Below, piece after piece: positions 24,123-32,458 of a stretch of 64,000 nucleotides of DNA; positions within the stretch are counted from its first letter, which is position 1, and the number at the start of each line of letters is the position of its first letter. A model generated the notes under the pieces. That model saw only the letters and a program-made list of their open reading frames with translations, made no database searches and was not told where the DNA came from. The DNA lies in contig NZ_LGUE01000008.1 in NCBI RefSeq assembly GCF_001274775.1, forward strand, positions 187,941 to 251,940, read 5' to 3'. Source of the DNA: Rossellomorea marisflavi (GTDB lineage Bacteria; Bacillota; Bacilli; Bacillales; Bacillaceae_B). The position numbers and the translations under genes were made by a program.

Positions 24123-24781
24123 CCCGTACTTTCAGATTTTCGTTTCATCAGGACGTTACATGACAGGACGATGATCCCCGTCGTCATAAGGAGGCCGCCG
24201 ATCAACAGCCAGCGATAAAGATCCGTTCCCGTGTTCGGCAGGAAACCTGTCGGTGAGGGGCCGCCTCCCGCAGGGATCACCTTCCCACCGTTCGTCCCCT
24301 CAACATCCTTCACTCCCTTGTCAGGAGTTAATAAGGAGGAGGCCTGAACCTGGATCTCGAATCGTGCCACGGTTCCCTGGAACTCGTTGCCAAGCTCATA
24401 GGGCATTTTAACGATGAGGAGCAGTTCATCTCCTGAGCCCTTCGCAAGCTCCCTTGCTTTGAAGGAAGATGCATCCTTCAATTTCCCATCGAACAGGATG
24501 GTGTTGCCACGAAGCAGCGTCATATCCAATTCGTTGTATAGAATATCCGTCTCCGATAGATTTCTCACAGTAAGAGTGTAAGCAAGGTCTTCATCGCCTT
24601 CGTTATGCACGGTAAGCGAACGTTCGACCCAATCTCCGGGTTTGGCATTCTTGATATCGAACAGATAGGGTCCGTTAGGCTCAATCGTCATCCCTGGACC
24701 TTCCCCATGAGCCGTCGAGAGAGAAAAGAAACCGAACAGGAGGGGAAAAAGAATATAAGAGAGCATCCGATGCTTCATCAT
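24119..24781 (-). CDS. LPXTG-anchored surface protein, likely sortase substrate
   Basis: Predicted wall-anchored protein of 220 residues. Signal peptide MMKHRMLSYILFPLLFGFFS, then an Ig-like/TasA-like beta-sandwich (GPYLFDIKNAKPGDWVERS, LTVHNEGDEDLAYTLTV, LLIVKMPYELGNEFQGT), a Pro/Gly-rich linker, LPNTG at 181-185, one membrane helix and a basic tail (MKRKSESTG), which is a complete sorting signal. The matching class D sortase lies 0.5 kb away on the other strand. The start at 24781 is chosen because AAAGGA is six bases upstream; the ATG at 24802 has no ribosome site. The promoter carries an operator-like palindrome. A matrix or biofilm role is inferred from the SinR/SinI neighbours. Confidence 0.85.
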   Translation of the reverse strand: MMKHRMLSYILFPLLFGFFSLSTAHGEGPGMTIEPNGPYLFDIKNAKPGDWVERSLTVHNEGDEDLAYTLTVRNLSETDILYNELDMTLLRGNTILFDGKLKDASSFKARELAKGSGDELLLIVKMPYELGNEFQGTVARFEIQVQASSLLTPDKGVKDVEGTNGGKVIPAGGGPSPTGFLPNTGTDLYRWLLIGGLLMTTGIIVLSCNVLMKRKSESTG

Positions 24782-24824
24782 GTTCATTCCTTTATATCTC
24801 AAATGTAATCTCTATCAAACATAT

Positions 24825-24842
24825 TGTTCGTTTTAATGAACA
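24825..24842. promoter_or_regulatory. Operator-like palindrome at the LPXTG gene promoter
   Basis: TGTTCATTAAAACGAACA (minus strand), TGTTC/GAACA arms, starts nine bases after the -10 and so covers the transcription start. Its first nine bases recur at the sinR2-sortase promoter (24983-24998). Confidence 0.6.
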
Positions 24843-24851
24843 CCTATCTTT

Positions 24852-24879
24852 AGTATACGGTTTAAAGGAAACCTCTCAA
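24852..24879 (-). promoter_or_regulatory. Sigma-A promoter of the LPXTG gene
   Basis: -35 TTGAGA (24879-24874), 16-bp spacer, -10 TATACT (24857-24852), each 5 of 6 to consensus. Confidence 0.7.
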
Positions 24880-24982
24880 AACATCATATGAAGCGATTTA
24901 GGATATATATTCCATCCGTTTCTCCCTTATCCTCATTCCGCCTCTCGTTTTCTGAATGTTTTGTACTTTATAAAAGAAATTC

Positions 24983-24998
24983 TGTTCATTATAATGAA
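24983..24998. promoter_or_regulatory. Operator-like site and -10 of the sinR2-sortase unit
   Basis: TGTTCATTATAATGAA contains a perfect -10 TATAAT (24990-24995) inside the same TGTTCATT...GAA motif seen at the LPXTG promoter. A protein bound here would block RNA polymerase. The -35 (TTTATA, 24967-24972) is weak. Confidence 0.6.
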
Positions 24999-25026
24999 AT
25001 CACTCGATCAAAAAGGAGAGCGACCT

Positions 25027-25320
25027 ATGCTAGGAAGCAGATTAAAGGAAATTCGTGAGAAGAAAAACATAACCATCAACGAACTATCCCAGCGATCATC
25101 GGTTTCCAAATCATATATCAGTTCAATCGAGAGGGGCTTGCAGCAAAACCCTTCCTTGGAAATCATCCAGAAGCTGAGCAGTGCCCTCGACGTTTCGTTG
25201 GATGCAGTACTTTTGGAAGGAGATGATGAGCTCGCAGAGTGGATCACCCCGCTCAAGCAGGCGATTGAAGGCGGACTTACAAAGAAGGATTTCCTTGGGT
25301 TTCTCAAAGGATGGCTATGA
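25027..25320 (+). CDS. Second SinR-like HTH regulator
   Basis: DNA-binding protein of 97 residues: MLGSRLKEIREKKNITINELSQ, then SSVSKSYISSIERGLQQNPSLEIIQKLSSALDVS forms a SinR-type HTH, and EWITPLKQAIEGGLTKKDFLGFLKGWL resembles the SinR dimerisation/SinI-binding helices. It could therefore be a second SinI target or form mixed oligomers with SinR, as SlrR does in B. subtilis. The ATG has AAAGGAGAG upstream; longer in-frame starts lack ribosome sites. The stop overlaps the sortase start. Confidence 0.85.
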   Translation: MLGSRLKEIREKKNITINELSQRSSVSKSYISSIERGLQQNPSLEIIQKLSSALDVSLDAVLLEGDDELAEWITPLKQAIEGGLTKKDFLGFLKGWL

Positions 25321-25880
25321 ATAAATCGATCTCAGTCATTGGGATTTTACTGATTTGTACAGGCCTTGTGTATGTGGGTGCCTCCCTCTTCGGCATTCAG
25401 GAGCAGAAGCACGCTCGTAATGAATCAATGGCTTCCGCCCAAAAGGCTATCAGTGCGGGTGCCGGGACTCCCTCAGAGGATCGGGAGAACGGAGAAGCTA
25501 TCGGGATTCTGCGCATCCCGGCTCTTGACAGGGAGGTACCCATCGTGACGGGGGCTGATGAGGATGATTTGGAGAAGGGGGTCGGTCATGTGCCCTCTAC
25601 TGCACTTCCAGGGGAAGGAGAACGGATTTTCCTTGCAGGCCACCGTGATACAGTATTCACACGGATGGGTGAACTGAAGCCGGGAGATGTACTGGAGATC
25701 CGCCTAGCTGAAGGGACGTTCACCTATCAGATCACAGACAGTGTGATCGTGGATCAGGACGATCTGTCAGTGATGGAGCCAGCGGGGGAAGAGATGCTGA
25801 CATTATCAACCTGTTATCCCTTCGAGTACCTCTCCAGTACCGATCAGCGATACATCATCCATGCGCGCCCCGTCCATTGA
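25317..25880 (+). CDS. Class D sortase
   Basis: Membrane-anchored transpeptidase that links LPXTG-type proteins to peptidoglycan. One N-terminal helix (about 5-24, VIGILLICTGLVYVGASLF), then the sortase fold IGILRIPALDREVPIVTG. The catalytic triad is visible: His109 in LAGHRDT, Cys166 in LTLSTCYPF, Arg178 in TDQRYIIHA. The ATG at 25317 overlaps the preceding stop (ATGA) and has AAAGGA six bases before it. It lies between ywpF and fabZ, where B. subtilis has the short sortase-like ywpE. The nearby LPNTG protein is the obvious substrate. Confidence 0.93.
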   Translation: MNKSISVIGILLICTGLVYVGASLFGIQEQKHARNESMASAQKAISAGAGTPSEDRENGEAIGILRIPALDREVPIVTGADEDDLEKGVGHVPSTALPGEGERIFLAGHRDTVFTRMGELKPGDVLEIRLAEGTFTYQITDSVIVDQDDLSVMEPAGEEMLTLSTCYPFEYLSSTDQRYIIHARPVH

Positions 25881-25892
25881 TCCCTTCCCATG

Positions 25893-25925
25893 AAAAAAGC
25901 CGATCCATATGCGGATCGGCTTTTT
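25893..25925. terminator. Bidirectional terminator between sortase and fabZ
   Basis: GCCGATCC / GGATCGGC stem flanked by A6 and T5 runs, between convergent genes. Confidence 0.93.
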
Positions 25926-25928
25926 GCT

Positions 25929-26363
25929 TTATTCGCTTTTTTCTCCAAGGGCAAACATCATCTCAAGTTCGCAGGCTACTTCCCCGTCAACGGTGGCAAC
26001 GCCCTTCCCTTTTCCGATGGCGCCTTTGAAGCGGACCATTTCGACTTCAAGTCTGAGCTGATCCCCTGGTTTCACCTGACGCTTGAAGCGGCACTTATCA
26101 ATTCCGGTAAAGAAAGCCAGTCTTCCTCTGTTGTCTTCCTTCTTCAGCATGGCAACAGCTCCTACCTGAGCAAGGGCCTCGACGATGAGCACGCCCGGCA
26201 TGACCGGGTAGTCCGGGAAGTGACCGTTGAAGAATTCTTCATTGGCTGTGACGTTCTTGATGCCGATCGCGCTTTTCCCTTCTTCTACTTCGAGGATGCG
26301 ATCCACAAGAAGAAAAGGATAGCGATGCGGGATGATGTCTTTGATTTCATTGATATCTAACAT
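25929..26363 (-). CDS. fabZ: (3R)-hydroxyacyl-ACP dehydratase FabZ
   Basis: Dehydrates beta-hydroxyacyl-ACP in type II fatty acid elongation. The 144-residue hot-dog protein contains [17 protein letters not shown] and the catalytic [22 protein letters not shown] (His near 48, Glu near 62). AGGAGG precedes the ATG. A terminator separates it from the upstream EpuA-like gene, so it has its own promoter. Confidence 0.96.
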   Translation of the reverse strand: MLDINEIKDIIPHRYPFLLVDRILEVEEGKSAIGIKNVTANEEFFNGHFPDYPVMPGVLIVEALAQVGAVAMLKKEDNRGRLAFFTGIDKCRFKRQVKPGDQLRLEVEMVRFKGAIGKGKGVATVDGEVACELEMMFALGEKSE

Positions 26364-26434
26364 GAATGGTCCTCCTACAGTGGTATGTCCCCTTTATTGT
26401 ACAGAATTGAAGGGGAGAATGGAATAGAACGAAG

Positions 26435-26462
26435 AAAAGGCCCTGAGCTTCAGAGGCCTTTT
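26435..26462 (-). terminator. Terminator after the flhO-flhP-epuA-like genes
   Basis: AAAAGGCC-CTGA...TCAG-A-GGCCTTTT stem with T run on the minus strand. Confidence 0.8.
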
Positions 26463-26464
26463 CG

Positions 26465-26722
26465 TTATTTTGCTTTTTTGACGATGTCTGCAATATGCTG
26501 CCATGTTTCGGCTTTGAACACATCAGAGGCTTTTCCGTCACCGATGACGGCATATCCAAAAACGGCTCCAAGGGCAAGAAACCCGGCGAACAGCACGAGG
26601 AATAAAAGGACGCGGAGCCAGATCGGGAAAAGGCGTACCCGTACCCATCTGGGTGCAGCCTGTTCCTCGGCTGTCTTCGTTTCTTCAGTTGGTTGCTCCT
26701 GCAACAGTTCTTTTTCGCTCAT
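26465..26722 (-). CDS. EpuA-like small membrane protein (annotated RNA polymerase beta-subunit family)
   Basis: 85 residues: an acidic N-terminus (MSEKELLQEQPTEETKTAEEQ), the conserved RWVRVRLFPIWLRVLLFLVLFAGFLALGAVFGYAVIGDG with one membrane helix, and a short external tail. This matches the EpuA family, often labelled DNA-directed RNA polymerase subunit beta for historical reasons; no polymerase role is evident. It begins 16 bases after flhP and is probably the last gene of the flhO-flhP unit. Confidence 0.8.
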   Translation of the reverse strand: MSEKELLQEQPTEETKTAEEQAAPRWVRVRLFPIWLRVLLFLVLFAGFLALGAVFGYAVIGDGKASDVFKAETWQHIADIVKKAK

Positions 26723-26737
26723 CTGTTCAAAACTCCT

Positions 26738-27556
26738 TTAGCGTATACCGTTGACCAATCCCATCATCTGATCGGCCATGGTGATGGATCGTGTCTGGAA
26801 CTGATAGGAACGCTGGACATTCAGCAGGTCCGTCATCTCCTTGCCCATATCCACGTTCGATGCTTCCAGGGACTCTTGGCTGATGGAAATGCCCGTTCGC
26901 CCGGCACCGATCAGATTCGTCAAGACTTCGTTCCGGGTCACACCTAGATCGGTCCTGAGTCCGATCAGATTACCGCCGAGTTGTTCGAGGAACTGGGGAC
27001 GGGCGATCGTCACAATGCCGAGGTCTACGTTCTCGGTCCCCGCTGGCCCTATGATGCTCAGCACGCCATTATCGCCAAGCTCGAAGGTGGAAGCTTCATC
27101 CGAGAACGTGATCGGATCATCATTCTCATCCAGGATCGGGAATCCCGAAGCATTCACGAGCATGGACCGGCCATTATCCATGGGAGTGGAGTAGAAGGCA
27201 CCGTCTCTCGTATAGCGTACATCGGTTCCATCATCCACTTTGAAGAACTGACGCTCATCCTTCAGGGCAAAGTCCAGGGACCTCCCCGTAGCCTTCAGGG
27301 TGCCCTGTGTGAGGTTCAAAGCAGTTTTGGATAGTCGTGCCCCGCTTCCTTCCCTGACGCCAAGAGGAGTGAGCCTGCCGCCTTCAAAGCGGTCCACGCG
27401 CTGGTTGTTCACCTGTTGGACCAGTAGATCGGAAAACGTAGCTTCCCTCTTTTTGTAGCCGGTGGTATCGGCATTCGATAGGTTGTTCCCGATCAAGTCC
27501 ATCTGCTTTTGAAGCTGACCAAGTGTGTTTGTGGCTGTCACCATCATCCGGTTCAT
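26738..27556 (-). CDS. flhP: Flagellar rod/hook-basal body protein FlhP
   Basis: Distal rod component of the flagellar basal body. 272 residues with the flagellar N-terminal motif TATNTLGQLQKQMDLIGNNLSNADTTGYKKREATF and the C-terminal helix LEASNVDMGKEMTDLLNVQRSYQFQTRSITMADQMM, the two ends forming the coiled coil shared by rod proteins. Length and pairing with flhO match B. subtilis. AAAGGGG precedes the ATG. Confidence 0.94.
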   Translation of the reverse strand: MNRMMVTATNTLGQLQKQMDLIGNNLSNADTTGYKKREATFSDLLVQQVNNQRVDRFEGGRLTPLGVREGSGARLSKTALNLTQGTLKATGRSLDFALKDERQFFKVDDGTDVRYTRDGAFYSTPMDNGRSMLVNASGFPILDENDDPITFSDEASTFELGDNGVLSIIGPAGTENVDLGIVTIARPQFLEQLGGNLIGLRTDLGVTRNEVLTNLIGAGRTGISISQESLEASNVDMGKEMTDLLNVQRSYQFQTRSITMADQMMGLVNGIR

Positions 27557-27613
27557 GATTTTGTCCCCTTTATTATAAGGTAACTCCTGTCGAATTTCAT
27601 TGACAATCTTTTA

Positions 27614-28426
27614 CTACCCATTCACACGCCCGATTTCATTCGCCGCTTTGTCCATGCTGCGATCATAGGCCTGAAGGACCTTCTGATTCGCTTCGAACGC
27701 ACGGTAAGAAGAAAGCATATCAGTCATGCTCCTGGACGCATCGACGTTCGATCGTTCAAGCTGACCCTGGACCATGGTGAAGGTGCCTGCCTGAGCAGGA
27801 GTCAGAGCTGTTTCAGAAGAGAAAAGACCGTCCCCTTCTTTCACCAGGTCTTGCGCATTTCCTGTGTAGGCGATGCCAAGTGAAGACTCCTGTGCTCCGT
27901 TCACCAGAATCTCCCCATTGTCGCCAAGGCTGAATTCGTCGGAATCAAGCTGGATCCGCTCCCCGTTCCCATCAAGGACATAGTGCCCGCTATTGGTAGT
28001 GAGGAATCCGTTGCCGTTGACTGTGAAATTCCCATTTCTTGTGTATCGCTCTTCCCCGCCATCTCCTTCAACGGTGAACAGGACGGCTCCCCCCTCATCT
28101 GGAAGGGTTCCCGTAATCAAGGCGATATCCGTGGCATTGCCCGTTTCCTGCAGGTCACCTTGGGTAAAGGTCGGGATGGTTTCCTGCATATAGACACCCG
28201 TATTCAAGCTCCCGATACTCCGGTGAAGAGGAAGGGACAGTCGATTGTCGGTCGGGACGGTCTTCGAGTCCATGCGTTGCATGAGCATTTCAGGGAAAGC
28301 CCGCATCGCAGCCGTGTCCGCTTTATAGCCCGGCGTGTTGGCATTGGAGATATTATTGGTCAGCATTTCGGTTTTCCGCTGCTGTGACAGCATGCCGGAT
28401 GCCACCGTATAGAATCCTCGGAACAT
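27614..28426 (-). CDS. flhO: Flagellar rod/hook-basal body protein FlhO
   Basis: Rod protein paralogous to FlhP. MFRGFYTVASGMLSQQRKTEMLTNNISNANTPGYKAD is the N-terminal flagellar motif and RSNVDASRSMTDMLSSYRAFEANQKVLQAYDRSMDKA the C-terminal one. The ATG at 28426 is chosen because GAGGTG lies six bases upstream; the GTG at 28435 is inside that ribosome site. It heads the unit with flhP and lies 66 bases after mbl. Confidence 0.94.
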   Translation of the reverse strand: MFRGFYTVASGMLSQQRKTEMLTNNISNANTPGYKADTAAMRAFPEMLMQRMDSKTVPTDNRLSLPLHRSIGSLNTGVYMQETIPTFTQGDLQETGNATDIALITGTLPDEGGAVLFTVEGDGGEERYTRNGNFTVNGNGFLTTNSGHYVLDGNGERIQLDSDEFSLGDNGEILVNGAQESSLGIAYTGNAQDLVKEGDGLFSSETALTPAQAGTFTMVQGQLERSNVDASRSMTDMLSSYRAFEANQKVLQAYDRSMDKAANEIGRVNG

Positions 28427-28492
28427 AACGTCCACCTCATTTCTTATTGTCTCTTCTCTTACATCGGAACCTCACCCGACTATTTCAGTCGA

Positions 28493-29503
28493 TCAGCCGA
28501 TTTTACGGCGTGAAATTTTATCGATATTCTCAAGCATCAGACCCGTTCCGACCGCTACACAGTCCATCGGGTTCTCAGCTACGAGTACAGGTACTTTCAA
28601 TTCTTCCGCAAGAAGCGTGTCCATACCGTGAAGAAGCGCTCCCCCTCCTGTCAGGATCACACCGCGGTCGATGATATCCGCTGATAGTTCTGGTGGAGTC
28701 TTCTCCAGGACGTTCTTGGCTGCCTGGACGATGACAGCGACTGATTCACGAAGGGCCCCTTCAATTTCTTTTGCCGTCACGGTAAGGGTACGTGGAAGAC
28801 CTGATACCATGTCACGTCCGCGGATGTCCATCTCATTCATCTCGCCTTCGCGATTTTCGGAGAAGACCGTACCGATCTTGATCTTGATGTCTTCCGCTGT
28901 ACGTTCACCGATGAGGAGCTTGTACTCGCGTTTGATGTAATTCAGGATTTCATAATCGAATTTATCCCCTGCCATCTTGATCGACTGACTTGTGACGATA
29001 TCACCCATGGAAAGGACCGCTACATCCGTGGTTCCCCCTCCGATATCCACGACCATATTCCCGGTCGGGTTGAAAATGTCCATGCCTGCTCCGATGGCTG
29101 CGACTTTAGGCTCTTCTTCAAGGTAAATCTTCTTGCCGCCACTCTTCTCGGCTGCTTCCTTGATGGCTTTTTGTTCGACGCTCGTGATGTTTGTCGGGCA
29201 GCAGATCAAGATGCGCGGCTTCGACATGAATCCTTTCACGTTCAGCTTATTGATGAAATGCTTCAGCATCGCTTCTGTTACATCGAAGTCTGCTATGACC
29301 CCATCTTTAAGCGGGCGGATCGCGACAATATTCCCAGGCGTCCGGCCAACCATGCGGCGTGCCTCTTCTCCTACTGCCAATACTTTATTCGTATTCTTGT
29401 CCAACGCGACGACGGAAGGCTCGTTAAGGACGATCCCCTTCCCCTTTACATGAATCAATACATTTGCTGTACCTAAATCGATACCGATATCTTTCGCGAA
29501 CAT
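28493..29503 (-). CDS. mbl: Rod-shape determining protein Mbl (MreB-like actin)
   Basis: Actin-fold ATPase forming membrane-associated filaments that guide lateral wall synthesis. Starting at MFAKDIGIDLGTANVLIHVKGKGIVLNEPSVVA it is 336 residues, close to B. subtilis Mbl. Phosphate motifs DIGIDLGTANV, MVVDIGGGTTDVAVLS and VILTGGGALLHG are intact. GGGAG lies nine bases before this ATG; the ATG at 29527 overlaps the ribosome site region. Confidence 0.96.
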   Translation of the reverse strand: MFAKDIGIDLGTANVLIHVKGKGIVLNEPSVVALDKNTNKVLAVGEEARRMVGRTPGNIVAIRPLKDGVIADFDVTEAMLKHFINKLNVKGFMSKPRILICCPTNITSVEQKAIKEAAEKSGGKKIYLEEEPKVAAIGAGMDIFNPTGNMVVDIGGGTTDVAVLSMGDIVTSQSIKMAGDKFDYEILNYIKREYKLLIGERTAEDIKIKIGTVFSENREGEMNEMDIRGRDMVSGLPRTLTVTAKEIEGALRESVAVIVQAAKNVLEKTPPELSADIIDRGVILTGGGALLHGMDTLLAEELKVPVLVAENPMDCVAVGTGLMLENIDKISRRKIG

Positions 29504-29760
29504 TTGTTGTGACTCCCTTCTTCTCATTCAATTGATCTATGGTTTATTTCCTATGTAGTTACGTTTTAACGTTAAGGTAAAATCTTCACCTAATTAATTA
29601 TATTACCATAAACGTGTCGAAAGCAGGAGTTGTTTGTCAAAAAAATGAATTTTATTTAAATCGCCTTCTGTTGCCTTTCGGAGCAGGCTGAATGACCTGA
29701 ATTCAACCTCTTTCCATTCATTTGAGGACCCTCCACATTGCTGCTGTAAACGTAAAAATA

Positions 29761-29792
29761 CGCCATTCGCCCTTCTTCCTGCGGGCGTGGCG
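29761..29792 (-). terminator. Terminator after spoIIID
   Basis: Nested arms CGCCA/TGGCG and CGCCC/GGGCG around CTTCTTCC; minus-strand T run follows. Confidence 0.75.
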
Positions 29793-29800
29793 CATCGGTT

Positions 29801-30061
29801 TCAGCTGTGGAGTTCTTCTTTCCTATATTTTTGCTTCGTGGCTTCTCCTCCTCTTAAGTGTCGGATCGATTTATGATAATCCAGTATTGTCTTTACTTCG
29901 TTTGCAAGCTCCGGATTGATTTCAGGCAGCCGTTCCGTTAAATCTTTGTGGACCGTACTTTTGGACACGCCAAACTCCTTCGCAATGACGCGAACGGTTT
30001 TCTTTGTCTCCACGATATACTTGCCAATCTTGATTGTTCTCTCTTTGATGTAATCGTGCAC
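29801..30061 (-). CDS. spoIIID: Sporulation transcription factor SpoIIID
   Basis: Mother-cell DNA-binding regulator acting with sigma-E and sigma-K. VHDYIKERTIKIGKYIVETKKTVRVIAKEFGVSKSTVHKDLTERLP is nearly identical to B. subtilis SpoIIID, with the HTH at about 22-42. The GTG at 30061 is chosen (GGGGAGG nine bases upstream, B. subtilis-like N-terminus), giving 86 residues; the in-frame ATG at 30118 has no ribosome site. The C-terminus is a few residues shorter than in B. subtilis. Confidence 0.95.
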   Translation of the reverse strand: MHDYIKERTIKIGKYIVETKKTVRVIAKEFGVSKSTVHKDLTERLPEINPELANEVKTILDYHKSIRHLRGGEATKQKYRKEELHS

Positions 30062-30408
30062 ACCACTCGACCTCCCCAAATTGGATGTGAGAAGTGTGAA
30101 ATGAGACTCGCTTCGCATGAGTGATTAGTATAAGTTACGTTGCCGTTAAGGCCCGTGGTTTACAACGTATAAACATATATGTGACTGATTCGCTATGGGA
30201 TATGGACGATTCCTCACCTCAAACACTCTCTGTATTGATAGGTTTGTTTCATTTTATTAGCATTTGTCCCCATATATGCACACTTTACCGAATAAGGACA
30301 AGATAACGTTTGAATTTTCAGAATATCATTCGGACCATACGACATTCTTTGATCTATTTCCTGAGAAATAAGTCGAAAACGCCCCTTGAAATCAGGAGCG
30401 TTCTCTCT
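30062..30408. other. Intergenic region between spoIIID and the symporter operon
   Basis: Holds the spoIIID upstream region on the right of its start and the symporter terminator (30378-30402). I see no convincing sigma-E promoter and no gene. Confidence 0.5.
30378..30402 (-). terminator. Terminator of the symporter operon
   Basis: AACGCCCC / GGAGCGTT stem (one G-U pair) then TTTT on the minus strand. Confidence 0.75.
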
Positions 30409-32076
30409 TCATCCTTTAAAATCTACATCTTCATCGATCCATACCTCTCCGTCCTTATAGGTCATCTGCTCTGGATACCTGAGGTTCTCCACTTCATCCT
30501 GAAGCTTCTGCGAAGGCGCAGGGGTGAGGAGTGACACGGTGATATTGGCAATGATCGCTGCCGTGGCCCCGAAGACACCGGCACCTGTGTCGATGATCCC
30601 CAGGATCGTATAGCCCTCCCTGGCGAGGAAGATATAGAGCAAGGTGACTCCCAGGCCGACAAGCATGCCCGTCACTACTCCGTGGGCGTTGGAGCGCTTC
30701 CACCAGACCCCGAGCAGGAGTGCAGGGAAGAAGGTACCAGACGCAAGGGCAAATGCCCATGCGACAATCTGGGTGATGACACCAGGTGGATTCAGTGCCA
30801 CGAGACCTGCAAGGAGCGTGGCAATGACAATCGTCCAACGAGCCACTGCCAACCGATTTGCATCTGTTGCCCCCGGTTTCATGACCCTGTAGTAAATGTC
30901 ATGGGCAAATGAAGACGAGATGGAGATGAGCAGTCCACCTGCAGTGGAGAGGGCTGCTGCCATGGCTCCCGCTGCCACAAGACCGATGACGAATACACCC
31001 AGGTTGGCGATCTCCGGAGTCGCCATGACGACGATATCATTGGAGATGATGATCTCCTGCCACTGAAGGATGCCGTCGCCATTCGTATCCGCTACTTGAA
31101 GCTTCCCTGTATCGACCCACGATTTCGTCCATGCAGGGAGCTCGCTTATCTTACTCCCGGCTACTTTCGTCATGAGGATGAACCTCGAGAACGCCGCATA
31201 GGCGGGGGCTGATAAATACAGGATCCCGATAAAGAGAAGCGCCCATGCCCCTGACCAGCGTGCTGCCTTCATCGTGGAGACCGTATAGAACCGGACAATC
31301 ACATGGGGAAGTCCGGCGGTTCCGGCCATGAGGGTGAACATGAGGGCGATGAACTGCCATTTTGATCCGTTCGTGAATGGTGCAAAATACTCCGACACAC
31401 CGAGCTGTCGGTCCAGTTCACCGATCTCTTCGACGATCCTCCCATACGACAGCCAAGGGGCCGGATTCCCCGTCAGCTGCAAGGACATGAAAATGACGGG
31501 GATCAGATAGGCAATGATCAGAACAAGGTACTGTGCCACCTGCGTCCAGGTGATCCCCTTCATCCCCCCGAAGGCCGCATAGAATGCGATGAGCACGACC
31601 CCGATCATCGTCCCGATCTTCGCATCGATTTCGAATAACCGACCGATGACGACCCCCGACCCGGAAAGCTGTCCGATGGAATAGGTGAAGCTGATGATGA
31701 TGGTACAGATCGCCGCCGTGATCCGTGCCGGATGGCTGTTGAATCTGTCTCCGATGAATTCCGGAACGGTGTAACGTCCGTATTTCCGGAGCTGAGGGGC
31801 CAGAAGGAACGTGAGAAGGAGATACCCCCCTGTCCACCCCATGATATAAGCCAGGCCGTCATATCCGAGAATCATGACCGTTCCAGCCATACCAATGAAT
31901 GAGGCCGCACTCATCCAATCAGCACCGATCGCCATCCCGTTGAAGATCGGCGGGACCCCGCGACCAGCCACATAGAAATCCGATGTTTCTTTTGCTTTGT
32001 TGTATACAGCGATACCAATGTATAAGGCAAATGTCACCAAAATGATGATCGTCGATACTAACAGCTGAGAATCCAT
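30409..32076 (-). CDS. Sodium:solute symporter family protein (acetate/monocarboxylate type)
   Basis: Membrane transporter of 555 residues with about 13 hydrophobic segments and SSS-family motifs: DFYVAGRGVPPIFNGMAIGADWMSAASFIGMAGTVM, YTVPEFIGDRFNSHPARI, FGGMKGITWTQVAQY and LVAAGAMAAALSTAGGLLISISSSFAHDIYYR. This subgroup, paired with a DUF4212 subunit, is usually annotated as cation/acetate symporter. It is the third gene of a three-gene operon with a catabolite site at its head, consistent with overflow-carbon uptake when glucose is absent. Substrate inferred. Confidence 0.88.
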   Translation of the reverse strand: MDSQLLVSTIIILVTFALYIGIAVYNKAKETSDFYVAGRGVPPIFNGMAIGADWMSAASFIGMAGTVMILGYDGLAYIMGWTGGYLLLTFLLAPQLRKYGRYTVPEFIGDRFNSHPARITAAICTIIISFTYSIGQLSGSGVVIGRLFEIDAKIGTMIGVVLIAFYAAFGGMKGITWTQVAQYLVLIIAYLIPVIFMSLQLTGNPAPWLSYGRIVEEIGELDRQLGVSEYFAPFTNGSKWQFIALMFTLMAGTAGLPHVIVRFYTVSTMKAARWSGAWALLFIGILYLSAPAYAAFSRFILMTKVAGSKISELPAWTKSWVDTGKLQVADTNGDGILQWQEIIISNDIVVMATPEIANLGVFVIGLVAAGAMAAALSTAGGLLISISSSFAHDIYYRVMKPGATDANRLAVARWTIVIATLLAGLVALNPPGVITQIVAWAFALASGTFFPALLLGVWWKRSNAHGVVTGMLVGLGVTLLYIFLAREGYTILGIIDTGAGVFGATAAIIANITVSLLTPAPSQKLQDEVENLRYPEQMTYKDGEVWIDEDVDFKG

Positions 32077-32133
32077 CTATCCGTTTCCCCCTACACTCTG
32101 TCTATTTTCTTCATCCCAATTTCTCTTGTCTCT

Positions 32134-32436
32134 TTAATGATCCAGCGTCTTCCCGTAGCTGAGGGCTTCGTTCTTCTTCGCATCGATTCCGTACTTCCGG
32201 TCGATTTTGTCACTTACGACTGCATTGACGAACAGCAGTAAGATGAAGGTGACGACCGCTCCTTGCGCCCCCATGAAGTAATGGAAAGGAAAACCGCCAA
32301 TCGTATAGGAAGACAGTGGTTCTGCAATCAGCACTACACCGAATGACGCGATGAACCAAATGACCAGATACACACCCATATAGATGTTTTTCTCTCTGAA
32401 ATAACGATCGGCTTTCACCTTTTCGATTTTTTTCAT
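32134..32436 (-). CDS. DUF4212 symporter small subunit
   Basis: 100 residues: MKKIEKVKADRYFREKNIYMGVYLVIWFIASFGVVLIAEPL, then a second helix HYFMGAQGAVVTFILLLFVNAVV and the tail DRKYGIDAKKN. Two-helix DUF4212 proteins accompany SSS transporters as small subunits. The ATG at 32436 has GGGGGG six bases upstream; the longer form would start on a GTG inside poly-A/G. It lies 57 bases before the transporter gene. Confidence 0.87.
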   Translation of the reverse strand: MKKIEKVKADRYFREKNIYMGVYLVIWFIASFGVVLIAEPLSSYTIGGFPFHYFMGAQGAVVTFILLLFVNAVVSDKIDRKYGIDAKKNEALSYGKTLDH

Positions 32437-32458
32437 TCCGTTCCCCCCTTTTTTCACA

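Noticed and set aside
29640-29760. Two possible micro-ORFs (25 and 21 codons) between mbl and spoIIID
   Set aside because: Overlap the spoIIID terminator or lack conserved features; no support beyond an open frame.
30062-30118. Longer SpoIIID with 19 extra N-terminal residues
   Set aside because: No ribosome site at the ATG; the GTG at 30061 has one and gives the conserved start.
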